Position numbers and translations under genes: made by a program. A DNA stretch of 64,000 nucleotides from positions 82,860 to 146,859 of the forward strand of contig NZ_PSLQ01000002.1 of the NCBI RefSeq assembly GCF_040289685.1, given 5' to 3'. Below, piece after piece: positions 53,746 through 62,293 of this stretch. The notes below the pieces were generated by a model that saw nothing but the letters and a program-made list of their open reading frames with translations, was not told where the DNA came from and ran no database searches. Within the stretch, counting starts at the first letter, position 1. The number at the start of each line of letters is the position of its first letter. The DNA is from Pyrinomonas sp040289685. Lineage in GTDB: Bacteria > Acidobacteriota > Blastocatellia > Pyrinomonadales > Pyrinomonadaceae.

Positions 53746-56256
53746 ATGAGCAGCATCGTCGAAAAGAACAGGCAAGGTCAAACCGCAATTTCAGCTTTGC
53801 ACCGGGCGGCGAGTCCGTTGGGGCTAAACGCGCGTCGGATCATCGCCAAACGTTACAGTTGGAAGGACGCAGCGGGGAGCCCCATTGAAGAGTGGTCGGA
53901 CATCGTCCGGCGCGTGGTCGGTTGGGTGGCGCGTGCCGAGCAGGATGAAAGAAAGCGTCGCGCCTTCTACGACGCGCTCTCCTCGATCATGCTCAAGCGC
54001 CTTTTCATCCCCAACACTCCCTGTTTGGTCAACGCTGGGAAACCGAATGGTCAACTCGCCGCATGTTTCGTGTTGGAAGTGCCCGATTCCATCGATGGGA
54101 TCATGGAACACGCCAAACGCTGTGCGATCATCCACAAATCGGGCGGCGGCACGGGGATGACCTACGAGTTCATCCGTCCGGCAGGCGCTCTTGTCCGTTC
54201 GTCTCACGGCGCGGCGTCAGGCCCCGTCTCCTTCATGCAGATCGTCAACACGGTGACGGAGACGATTAAACAGGGGGGCGTCCGGCGCGGGGCGAACATG
54301 GGCATCCTGCGCGTGACTCACCCGGACATCCTGCGCTTCATTCACGCCAAAAACGACCAGACGAGCCTGACCAATTTCAACATCTCGGTGACGATCACCG
54401 ACCGTTTCATGGAAGCGGTTGATCGCGGCGAATGGTTTCAGTTGGAATTCAACGGAAAACCTTGGGAGCAACCCATCTACGATCCCGTGCAAGAGGGGGA
54501 TTATTGTCTCTGGCGGAGAAGCGATGGCACGACCGTCACCTTCGCCGATCGTCGGGATTTCTTGCAGACGGACAAGAGCGCGCTTCGGCGCGAAGAACCC
54601 CCACGCCCCGGAATGGTTTACGCGCCCGACGTATGGAACCGCATCGTCGCCAGTGCGCACCGTTACGCCGAGCCGGGCGTGATCTTCATCGATGAGGTGA
54701 ATCGTCACAACCATCTAATGGCTTCGATGGGGCCGCTCTACGCGACCAATCCGTGCGCGGAACAAGCTCTGCACTTCAACAATTCGTGCAACTTGGGTTC
54801 AATTGATGTCGCTAAGTTCTACGACTCTCGCCAGAGAGTGAACTGGGAAGCTTTGGCCGAAACGGTTCGCTGGGCGGTCCGTTTTCTCGATAACGTGATC
54901 GATGTTTGTGGTTGGCCGCTCCCTGAGATAGACGAAGTCGTTAAAAGAACACGCCCCGTTGGACTCGGCATCATGGGATACGCCGATCTGTTGCTTGAGC
55001 TCGGGATCGTCTATGGCTCGGACGAGTCGATCGCTCTTGTGGAGGAATTGATGGGCTTTATTCGGCGCGAAGCTTGGCAAGAGTCGTTGCGATTGGGGCA
55101 GGAGAAAGGGACTTTCCCTGAATTCGAGCCGAATCGCGCTTCATACACAGACTTTCTCTACGGCGAGGTTGGGCTCTCGCCCGGAACCGAGTTGACGCCG
55201 CGCAATTACGAGGTGACGACGATTGCGCCTACAGGGTCCATCTCATTAATCGCCGAAACATCTTCTGGGATCGAACCGAACTTCAGTTGGGCATACGTCA
55301 GACGGGACAGTTTGGGGACGCGGACATATGTTCACCCGCTGGCGGCGCGTGCGCTGGGCATTGAAGTCGACCTCAGCGATCAAGAGTCGATCGATCGCGC
55401 GGCGCAATATGTCGTCGAGCACGAGGCGGAGCTGCCTGAACATTTCATTTCGGCGACCGAGATCACGGCTGAACAACATGTCCGGGTGCTGGCCGCCGCG
55501 CAACGCCACGTTGACAACGGGGTCTCCAAAACCTGCAACGGCGCACGCGACGACACGGTCGAATCCGTCGCCCGGCTCTATCGTTTGGCGCGCCAGCTGG
55601 GCTGCAAAGCCGTCAGTTACTATCGTTATGGAAGCCGCGAATCTCAGGTCCTGAGCACGATCCCTAGCTCTTCGGCGAGCTTCACGGCGACCGATGCAGA
55701 TCGCACCGGCGCGGCGACTGCCCCTTCGTCTGCCGGTCCAGCGATTCAGCCGAAAGAGGGTCGAATCCCTTCACCAGAAGAAGCCCCCTCAAGGGTCGCT
55801 TTGCGCATCCCGCGTCCGCGCGAGCTTCAGGGCTGGACTTGGCAAATACCTTTCGACGGACAGAACCTGTATGTCACCGTGAATCACGATGGTCGGCAGA
55901 TCCTCGAAGTTTTCGCGACGGGGCCTATTTCGAGCGGCGTTGGACTTCTCGCCAGCAAGATGTTGCGCGGCGGTTTCGACGCCGAGGAAGTCGCTCACAG
56001 CCTCAACAAAGTGACGGGCACCCATTCGGTCTGGTTCAATCAGCGTCTTTTGACCAGCCCTGAACAGGCGGTTGCCGAGTGCATCATGATCACGGCGCGT
56101 CGCTTGCGCGGCCAACCCGACTCCGGGCGCGGTCGCCCGAAAGACGGGGCGCGAATGGGTTCGCTCACGGGGGTCTGCCCTGAGTGCGGCGGCCAGTTGG
56201 AATACGCTTCCGGATGCGACACGTGCCGCGATTGCGGCTACTCAAAATGCAAATGA
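53746..56256 (+). CDS. nrdJ: adenosylcobalamin-dependent (class II) ribonucleotide reductase
   Basis: The 836-residue enzyme has the class II barrel: redox-active C108 (LAACFVL), SGGGTGMTYEFIRP, the NPCAE triad with its thiyl-radical cysteine, NNSCNLGSIDV, and GVSKTCNGA. After a linker at about 645-690 comes a C-terminal domain ending in a zinc-ribbon-like CPECGG ... CDTCRDCGYSKC tail that resupplies reducing power. It converts ribonucleotides to deoxyribonucleotides with or without oxygen and needs vitamin B12. It has its own promoter with an NrdR box. Confidence 0.95.
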   Translation: MSSIVEKNRQGQTAISALHRAASPLGLNARRIIAKRYSWKDAAGSPIEEWSDIVRRVVGWVARAEQDERKRRAFYDALSSIMLKRLFIPNTPCLVNAGKPNGQLAACFVLEVPDSIDGIMEHAKRCAIIHKSGGGTGMTYEFIRPAGALVRSSHGAASGPVSFMQIVNTVTETIKQGGVRRGANMGILRVTHPDILRFIHAKNDQTSLTNFNISVTITDRFMEAVDRGEWFQLEFNGKPWEQPIYDPVQEGDYCLWRRSDGTTVTFADRRDFLQTDKSALRREEPPRPGMVYAPDVWNRIVASAHRYAEPGVIFIDEVNRHNHLMASMGPLYATNPCAEQALHFNNSCNLGSIDVAKFYDSRQRVNWEALAETVRWAVRFLDNVIDVCGWPLPEIDEVVKRTRPVGLGIMGYADLLLELGIVYGSDESIALVEELMGFIRREAWQESLRLGQEKGTFPEFEPNRASYTDFLYGEVGLSPGTELTPRNYEVTTIAPTGSISLIAETSSGIEPNFSWAYVRRDSLGTRTYVHPLAARALGIEVDLSDQESIDRAAQYVVEHEAELPEHFISATEITAEQHVRVLAAAQRHVDNGVSKTCNGARDDTVESVARLYRLARQLGCKAVSYYRYGSRESQVLSTIPSSSASFTATDADRTGAATAPSSAGPAIQPKEGRIPSPEEAPSRVALRIPRPRELQGWTWQIPFDGQNLYVTVNHDGRQILEVFATGPISSGVGLLASKMLRGGFDAEEVAHSLNKVTGTHSVWFNQRLLTSPEQAVAECIMITARRLRGQPDSGRGRPKDGARMGSLTGVCPECGGQLEYASGCDTCRDCGYSKCK

Positions 56257-56883
56257 ATGAAAGCTGGCCGTCAGTGCGCGTGTGCGCCTCGTCGCGCAAC
56301 ATGCGGCTGGCTGAGTCGGTGCGAAACGAGGTCGAGGCGACGCGTCGCGCGCTCGGCCGAAAGCACAACGACGGCAACAACGAAGCCGCTGCGGGGCGAC
56401 GCGCCTTCATCCTGCTGAAAACGCGGCCGAGGATCTCCGTGACGCTGGTGTTTGTGAGAATCGCGTGTTTTTGCGATGAGTTGCAGGGCGCGCGATACCA
56501 CCCCATTTGACTCTCGGACACGCGCGCTTGCATAGTGGACCAGCGGCGCGTATGCTAATTCAGAGAGCGGTTCGATCCGAAGAAGGCGGTCCGCCCACGG
56601 TGCTCATCGCACTGCGCGCCGCTTCCATCGAGCGGAGGAAGTTGAACGATGCTCGAGAAGCAATCTGCGGTGACTGGGAATAGCCCTTCCGAGGGGAATC
56701 GGGCGAGCTGCGAGACGTCGCTCGCTGCGGCCGAGATTACTTGCGCGCGAGAAGCGCGAAGAACTGGGGCGCCAAGCTGATCGAAGAAGAACTGAACGAA
56801 TGGTTGCGACAGCACACGGGAAGGGTATTAGGGCCGCCGAAGCACGGACCGTTCTGACAACAGCAGAATGAAGGAGGTCCGAG
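56257..56883. other. intergenic stretch, no convincing gene
   Basis: A plus-strand frame continues past nrdJ from an ATG at 56247 (about 87 residues), but it has no ribosome site and no recognisable fold. Several minus-strand frames conflict with it. Nothing else stands out. Confidence 0.4.
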
Positions 56884-57099
56884 ATGGCGACGAAGAGAGA
56901 GCCAACTGAATTCAAAGCCAAACTGACCAATGATGGTGGCATCGTGCGCGGGAAGATCCCTGCGCCGCTCGTTCACTATCTCGGCGGACGCGCCGGCGAC
57001 TACCTCGTCTTTCGCGCCGATGAACAGGGGCGCGTCACAGTGAGCCTGCGCCGCGCGCACGCCGTGGCGAAGAAAGCGGCGGGCAAAGGGGCTCGGTAG
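56884..57099 (+). CDS. small AbrB/SpoVT-like protein with basic tail
   Basis: The 71-residue protein has a beta-rich stretch (KAKLTNDGGIVRGKIPAPLV, LGGRAGDYLVFRADEQGRVTVSL) resembling swapped-hairpin AbrB/MazE DNA-binding folds, followed by a Lys/Arg/Ala tail that could bind nucleic acid. AAGGAGGTCC precedes the ATG and a strong terminator follows, so it is a real monocistronic gene. No toxin partner is adjacent, so an antitoxin role is not favoured. Function is unknown. Confidence 0.7.
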   Translation: MATKREPTEFKAKLTNDGGIVRGKIPAPLVHYLGGRAGDYLVFRADEQGRVTVSLRRAHAVAKKAAGKGAR

Positions 57100-57123
57100 C
57101 TTTTCGCCTAGAGACGATCCGAA

Positions 57124-57160
57124 ACGAGAACGCGATCGCACGTCGCGATCGCGTTCTCGT
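57124..57160 (+). terminator. 16-bp terminator after the AbrB-like gene
   Basis: ACGAGAACGCGATCGC (57124-57139) pairs with GCGATCGCGTTCTCGT (57145-57160) around a 5-base loop, followed by GTTT. Confidence 0.75.
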
Positions 57161-57284
57161 GTTTAGGGAAGGGTTAGACTGTCCAAGCGGGAAGAAGACA
57201 AAACAGTTTCCTCTCGCGGCGAAAGCATACGCAGAGCGCCAAAGCCATCTCAGCCGGGCGTGCTCCGCGGGTTTCCCCTCGCGC

Positions 57285-57908
57285 TCAGGGCGAAGGCGTA
57301 CGCAGCGTTCGAAGGTCCTCCGGCGCGACGACGGTGATGCGTGTATCTATGCGGCGGACGCCGCGCACGGTGCGAACGATCCTCTCGGCACGGCGCCTGA
57401 GTTCTTCCGAGTTTACCGTCCCGGTCAACGTCACTTCGCCATCGCTCACCGTCGCTTTGATGTCGGAGCCAGCCAGCTCGGCGTCGGCCAAAAACTTTTT
57501 TTCGATGCTCGCTTGCAACGCGGCATCATCTGGCACGTTCGGTGTCGGCGTTGGCGTTTGCATTGGTGGAAGAACGACTTGTGCCGGTTGCGGTGGCGGC
57601 GCTTGCTGAATGATGGTCGGCGGCGGCGCAGTCGCTGGTTGCTGAACCAACGGCGGCGTTGATTGTGGCGAGGGGAGCACGACGATGCGTTGATTGTCGT
57701 TGCGAACCTCTCCGTCTTCGCGGCCCAACACGAGCAACAACACGATCGCCGTTGCGGCCACGGCGACCAACGCAACGGCCGCTACCATCCCGGCAGAGTA
57801 GCCCCGCCTATCGGGAACGCGCGTCCTTTCGGAGTGGACCACTTCGCGACGCTCCGTTGGCGTCTCGACAACGATGCGTCGTCGCTGTTCTTCTTCGTCG
57901 TAGCTCAT
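57285..57908 (-). CDS. membrane-anchored BON-domain protein
   Basis: The 207-residue protein has a charged cytoplasmic start (EEEQRRRIVVETPTERRE), one membrane helix (about 40-62, MVAAVALVAVAATAIVLLLVL), a Pro/Gln/Thr-rich linker (about 75-125), and a BON domain at about 128-195 (VSDGEVTLTGTVNSEELRRRAERIVRTVRGVRRI). BON proteins act at membranes or the cell envelope. It differs from the secreted BON protein next to clpB by having an anchor. Confidence 0.8.
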   Translation of the reverse strand: MSYDEEEQRRRIVVETPTERREVVHSERTRVPDRRGYSAGMVAAVALVAVAATAIVLLLVLGREDGEVRNDNQRIVVLPSPQSTPPLVQQPATAPPPTIIQQAPPPQPAQVVLPPMQTPTPTPNVPDDAALQASIEKKFLADAELAGSDIKATVSDGEVTLTGTVNSEELRRRAERIVRTVRGVRRIDTRITVVAPEDLRTLRTPSP

Positions 57909-58042
57909 TGGCTTTCCCTCCTGCTCGTTTCGTCTCTGGCTTAGAGAGCGAATGGTTCCTCTTGGTCCTTTTTGTCTGTGGCCCTAGGCGTGAAAGTATC
58001 GAGGGCACCCCGTCATCGGAATCCATTCCGTAACTTTACGCC

Positions 58043-58489
58043 CTATGGCTGGCGTCGCACGACACGGCCTCGCCGCCGGTAGCGACGCTCATCCCTTTTA
58101 TAGCTGGAGCTTTTGCGCGTGTAGAGGTAAGAACCCGCGGCTCCGACGCCAGCGCCGATAGCCGCTGCTTTCTTGCCGCCAACCGCTGCGCCAATTCCGG
58201 CACCGGCTACGGTTCCGCCAGCGACGGTGGCGATGCGCCGGTTGCGCTTCTTGAAGTGTCTACGCGCAGCAGGCCGATTCGCTGCATAGATGGCGGCAGC
58301 GCCCCCTGTGATAGCTGCTCCGGAAGCTCCGCCGGCTGCCGCGCCGACGGCGGTTGCACCGCCGACGATGGCCGCACTGCGCGCTTTTCTTCCGAATCTC
58401 GATCTTTTTCGGTCTTGAGCGGACGTGACCGACACGACGCTGGTCGCTAAAAACAGGAACAAGAGCGACGAGACCATGAGTTTACGCAT
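58043..58489 (-). CDS. secreted glycine-zipper protein (basic)
   Basis: The 148-residue protein has a signal peptide (LMVSSLLFLFLATSVVSVTSA) and two Gly/Ala zipper segments (GGATAVGAAAGGASGAAITG and GAGIGAAVGGKKAAAIGAGV) separated by a basic stretch (RPAARRHFKKRNRR), ending in an Arg/Tyr-rich tail. Start 58489 follows GGGAGG. The longer frame to 58828 has no support. It resembles the gene at 10902-11606 in style; function is unknown. Confidence 0.7.
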   Translation of the reverse strand: MRKLMVSSLLFLFLATSVVSVTSAQDRKRSRFGRKARSAAIVGGATAVGAAAGGASGAAITGGAAAIYAANRPAARRHFKKRNRRIATVAGGTVAGAGIGAAVGGKKAAAIGAGVGAAGSYLYTRKSSSYKRDERRYRRRGRVVRRQP

Positions 58490-59265
58490 TTTCTTTTTCC
58501 TCCCCCAACTTGGCAGAGCAAATCGCGTGCCCGAAAGAGATTCGACTGCGCGAGGCGCGCAAATTGAAGCGGGAAAAGCCGCTTCATTGAAGCGGCGAAC
58601 GGCAGGGAACGTACGTAGCGATGGCCCTGAGCGTATTGAATCGATGCTTTGCTGGAGAACGAATTCCCGATGGATTCCTTGATCATAAGGCACGCTGCCA
58701 TTAAAGATGCCATTAAAGAAACAAGTTTCGGGGACGGTGAGCGAGTTTTCGATAAATATGACGCGCGGACATACGGGCCGCGTAAAGCGGAGGGACGGAG
58801 AGAGACCTTCCGATAAATCCTCGATCATGATCTTTGGTTTCGAGAGCGAGGCACGTTGTCAAAGGACGAGTCCATTCCGTTGCGACGCTGATTTGCGATA
58901 GCGATTTTTGAATGAGGCACGTTGTCAAAGGACGAGTCCATTCCCTCGCAGCAGCTTCGTGACCGGTGTTTGATCCCCCTTCAGGTGAGCGCTGGTTTCC
59001 GGCTTCTTGCGAAAAGCAGGCTCACCTGGCGAGCGATTGATCGGCGCGATCTTTTTGCCGTGTTAGCAACGACGTCGCACGCCCGCGAAGAGCACGGATG
59101 AATTGCTTTCGATGTGAATGTCGCACGGTGAATCCTTCGCTTCCGCTCGAGAGCTGTGGTGCCGACAACGATGTGGCCCGGTCGAGCGTTGCGCAGCGCG
59201 TTGAATTTGTCGCTTCGAGTTGGCGGTTTGACCGTTGATAGGGGGTGCGCATAAGCTTCGCGAGT
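58490..59265. other. intergenic region with repeats, no clear gene
   Basis: It contains an exact 31-base direct repeat (58848-58878 and 58914-58944) and a degenerate third copy near 58688. Small frames in both directions lack supporting signals. The segment is AT-richer than flanking genes around 58680-58920. Confidence 0.5.
58848..58944 (+). repeat. exact 31-bp direct repeat, 66 bases apart
   Basis: The copies at 58848-58878 and 58914-58944 are identical over 31 bases, beginning GAGGCACGTTGTC and ending GTCCATTCC. A third weaker copy (GGCACGCTGCC ...) begins near 58690. Too few units for a CRISPR array. Confidence 0.75.
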
Positions 59266-60240
59266 ATGACGACGATTTTGGTTCATCATCCGATCTATCG
59301 CGAGCATTTGACGGGCGAGGGTCATCCGGAGCGTCCCGAACGTTATGATGTCATCATCAACGCTTTGCGCGCGGATGGCGGCTTGTGGCAGAACTTAATG
59401 GAAGTGGAAGCGCCCGCGGCAACGCGCGGCGACATACTGGCTTGTCATTCGCCTCGCCATTATCGCCGTGTCGAAGAAGCAGTGCGCGAGGGTTGGGGGT
59501 ATCTAGATCCGGACACGGTGGTTTCGCCACGTTCGCTCGATGCAGCACTGCGAGCCGCCGGTGCGGCTTGTCGAGCGGTAGATGCGGTGGCATTGGGAGA
59601 GGCAAAGAACGCTTTCGCATTGGTGCGACCGCCAGGCCACCATGCGACCGCCGACCGCGCGATGGGCTTTTGCCTTTTCAATAACGTCGCCATCGCCGCC
59701 CGCTATGCACAGCGTCGTTACAAAGAGATCGAGCGCGTGGCGATTGTCGATTGGGATGTGCACCACGGCAACGGCACGCAAGGCATCTTCTATGACGATC
59801 CAACCGTCTTCTTCTTCTCAATCCATCAGTATCCTTGGTACCCAGGCACGGGGGCGCGCGGCGAAACGGGCGTGGGCCGGGGCGTGGGTTACACGTTGAA
59901 TGTTCCTGTAAGCGCCTTCACGCCCGCTTCGGAATACCGGCGGATGTTTGAGGCGGCGATCGAGGAGATCCGGTCGCGATTCGCGCCTGATCTCGTCATC
60001 ATCTCGGCGGGGTTCGACGCGCGCAAAGATGACCCGCTCGGCCAACTTCTGTTGGAGGATGATGATTTCGTGCGGATGACGCGCACCGTCGCTGAGTGGG
60101 CCGAGGAGGCGTGTGCCGGACGATTAATCGCATGTTTGGAGGGTGGATATAATTTGCTCAGCCTAGGCAACACGGTGCGCGCACACGTGCGCGCGCTCGC
60201 CGACATGTCAGCAGCCGAAAAGCCGAACGAGCGCCGTTAG
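59266..60240 (+). CDS. histone-deacetylase-family (acetoin utilisation-like) deacylase
   Basis: The 324-residue zinc hydrolase has the class II HDAC-like motifs: RPPGHHATADRAMGFCLFNN with paired catalytic histidines, DWDVHHGNGTQ with zinc-ligand Asp/His, SAGFDARKDDPLG with the second Asp, and EGGYN. Bacterial members deacetylate proteins, polyamines or small metabolites; the substrate cannot be read here. The ATG at 59266 is favoured; a GTG at 59245 is an alternative. Confidence 0.92.
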   Translation: MTTILVHHPIYREHLTGEGHPERPERYDVIINALRADGGLWQNLMEVEAPAATRGDILACHSPRHYRRVEEAVREGWGYLDPDTVVSPRSLDAALRAAGAACRAVDAVALGEAKNAFALVRPPGHHATADRAMGFCLFNNVAIAARYAQRRYKEIERVAIVDWDVHHGNGTQGIFYDDPTVFFFSIHQYPWYPGTGARGETGVGRGVGYTLNVPVSAFTPASEYRRMFEAAIEEIRSRFAPDLVIISAGFDARKDDPLGQLLLEDDDFVRMTRTVAEWAEEACAGRLIACLEGGYNLLSLGNTVRAHVRALADMSAAEKPNERR

Positions 60241-60654
60241 CGTCGCGGGTGGAGATGACTTCAGCGCCCTCACGGATAGCTTCGAAGGCGCTTTCGCCCG
60301 CCGAGAAAAGCGATGAAGCTCCGAAGACAAATCTCATGGCGCGCGGTAGTTGATGCCGCGAGCAAACTCCGGGAAGAAGAATGGGTGAGCGGCGAGGATG
60401 CCCGCTCGATAAGGCCGAAAAAGCGACGAGGTTTTGGGGCGCCTGTCATACGTGCCGGACGAGCGTCCCATTAGATCTCGGTGATGCCGAAAAAGCGGCG
60501 AAGTTTTTGAGGTCAGCTCGGAGGCGCGTCGCGGAAGCATAAGCGGCGACTTTTCGGCGCTCATCGGTCGGCTTCGACTTCAGCCGTCTTTCTCGTTTGC
60601 AGCTAGGTAATGAACTGCGCGCAGTTGGGCTTCGCCTTCGCCATTTTTCTCGTC
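60241..60654. other. intergenic region with a degenerate direct repeat
   Basis: No gene is evident. A roughly 27-base unit beginning GCCGAAAAAGCG occurs at 60414 and 60486 (72 bases apart) with about five differences, mostly transitions. The two flanking genes converge, so terminators might be expected, but no strong stem was found. Confidence 0.45.
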
Positions 60655-61620
60655 TCAGACTGCGGCGGTGATGATCGTGGCGCGACCGTTCATTAACTCC
60701 GAAAAATCTTTGGTGTAAATGGTGTCGACCTTGCGCAAGCGGCTCACGACTTGCGCGATCTCTTCGGCGAGAATCGAGCCATCTTCGGTCCACGCGATGG
60801 CCCATTGCGGGATCTGTTTAGCGGCTTCGAGCAATTCTTCGAGCGACCTGAAGAACTGTTGCTTGCTTGCGACAATAGCGCCGAGTCTGTTTGCCAGCGT
60901 TGCGCAAATCTCTCGTTGCCAAGCGTCGTCGCCGCGCACCCACGTTTCGCGCCACGCCCAGCGACGCTGCGGACGAGGGCGCGGCAGGCGCACGAAGAGC
61001 AGATCGGCCTTCTGTTCAGCGACCAGCGCGCTCGCCTCTTCGTTCGCCGCCGTATTCGTTTGACCGTTGTCGAACGGCGGCGGGAGCGTTTGCCACAGGC
61101 GACGAAAAACTTGCGACAGCGGTTGCCGAAGGCGAGCGGTTCCTGCGGTGAAAGAGAGCGCGTAGTCGCCCGTCATCATCGCCGTGACGAGCGCGACGGC
61201 GCGGCTTGCCGCGTTCGGCAATCTTTCGATGTTTTGACGCACGTTGTCGAGCCAGCAAGCGTCGGCCTCGCCGAACCACCGACGAAGGGCCGCGTTGTGC
61301 AGGCGGTAGCGCGGAACGTAAGCATCTTCGAGCACGAGGTTGATGTCGCTTTCGTCAAGCTGCGCGGCATTGTTCTGCACGCGCGCTACACCGCACGTCC
61401 AAGCCCATCGAGCGATGTCGTTGACAACGACGCGCGCGCCCCAGCGCTTCAGTCGCGCGCCGAGGAGGGCGTCGCCTGCAAACGGTTCGATGACGGACGA
61501 AAAGCGCAGGCGACGTAGGACGCTCAATTCAAAAGCGAGCCAACGATTCGGCACCGAACAATCGAAACGCTTGGATTGGTCGGCAACAAGTAAGCTGTCG
61601 TGTTCTCGTTCGATCTTCAT
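60655..61620 (-). CDS. Dam/D12-like methyltransferase fold protein lacking the catalytic motif
   Basis: The 321-residue protein opens like a D12-class adenine methyltransferase: PNRWLAFEL (motif X-like), SAM loop VIEPFAGDALLGARLK at 43-58 and VVVNDI at 64-69. Where DPPY or NPPY should lie, residues 206-217 read ADLLFVRLPRPR, with no acidic catalytic residue and no PPY. It may be a decayed or repurposed methyltransferase, perhaps one that binds SAM or DNA only. No restriction gene is near. Confidence in fold is moderate; function is unknown. Confidence 0.6.
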   Translation of the reverse strand: MKIEREHDSLLVADQSKRFDCSVPNRWLAFELSVLRRLRFSSVIEPFAGDALLGARLKRWGARVVVNDIARWAWTCGVARVQNNAAQLDESDINLVLEDAYVPRYRLHNAALRRWFGEADACWLDNVRQNIERLPNAASRAVALVTAMMTGDYALSFTAGTARLRQPLSQVFRRLWQTLPPPFDNGQTNTAANEEASALVAEQKADLLFVRLPRPRPQRRWAWRETWVRGDDAWQREICATLANRLGAIVASKQQFFRSLEELLEAAKQIPQWAIAWTEDGSILAEEIAQVVSRLRKVDTIYTKDFSELMNGRATIITAAV

Positions 61621-61652
61621 CCGCGTTCGCCTCGGAAATTGGGCCGGCCTCC

Positions 61653-62288
61653 TCAGCGCGGTTCGTATGCAAGTTTCTGTTCGGTCGCTGAGTGCTCTTC
61701 AAGCCCCTCTTTGATGTCAAGAAAAGCGCCCACGATTTCGGGATCGAATTCTATTCCGCTCATCTCGACGAGGTGGCGTCGCGCTTCCTCCGGTCCAAAC
61801 GCCGCGCGATACGGGCGCTGTTCAGTAAGCGCAGCGTATGCGTCAGCGACGCGAAGGATGCGCGCCGGGAGTGGTATCTCGGTGCGGCACAGCCCATCCG
61901 GGTAACCAGCTCCGTTCCACCACTCATGATGCCAGCGAACGATCAATTGCACGCTCGGTTCGGTTTCGAGCCGCGCGGCCTCTTGCTCGCCGATCACCGG
62001 ATGACGCCCAAGGTCGATCCGCTCTTCGGCGCTCAGTGGGCCAGCGCGGCGAACGTAGGAGCGATTCATCGCCGCTTCGCCGATGTCGTGAAGCAACGCC
62101 GCGACGCGCAACGAAGTGCGATCGAGCGTCGAAAGATGAAAAAGCGCGGCCAAACGATCGCTGAGGCGTGCGATGCGTGCTGCGTGCTCTTTTTCGTAGA
62201 CCTCGAACCGGTCCGTTTCGGCTGCTACTCTGGCCCACTCTTCGTGCAACTCGGCTTCACGGCGCACGTCTTTTCGTTTGCTCACCAT
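61653..62288 (-). CDS. stand-alone HD-GYP domain protein, degenerate metal site
   Basis: The 211-residue cytoplasmic protein is almost all HD-GYP: HAARIARLSDRLA, HDIGEAAMNR (where active enzymes have HDxGK), RHPVIGEQEA, HHEWWNGAGYPDGL and VADAYAALTEQRPYR. The Lys-to-Glu change and the missing acidic residue after it may impair c-di-GMP hydrolysis. The start at 62288 follows a weak GA-rich site; a TTG at 62297 would overlap the upstream gene's stop. It is coupled to the PATAN-J-TPR gene and may act as its partner. Confidence 0.82.
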   Translation of the reverse strand: MVSKRKDVRREAELHEEWARVAAETDRFEVYEKEHAARIARLSDRLAALFHLSTLDRTSLRVAALLHDIGEAAMNRSYVRRAGPLSAEERIDLGRHPVIGEQEAARLETEPSVQLIVRWHHEWWNGAGYPDGLCRTEIPLPARILRVADAYAALTEQRPYRAAFGPEEARRHLVEMSGIEFDPEIVGAFLDIKEGLEEHSATEQKLAYEPR

Positions 62289-62293
62289 TCTCT

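Noticed and set aside
56247..56510. A small gene after nrdJ on the plus strand
   Set aside because: No ribosome site, low-complexity composition and conflict with frames on the other strand.
58848..58944. CRISPR array
   Set aside because: Only two full repeat units with one spacer-sized gap, no cas genes and no third equal unit.
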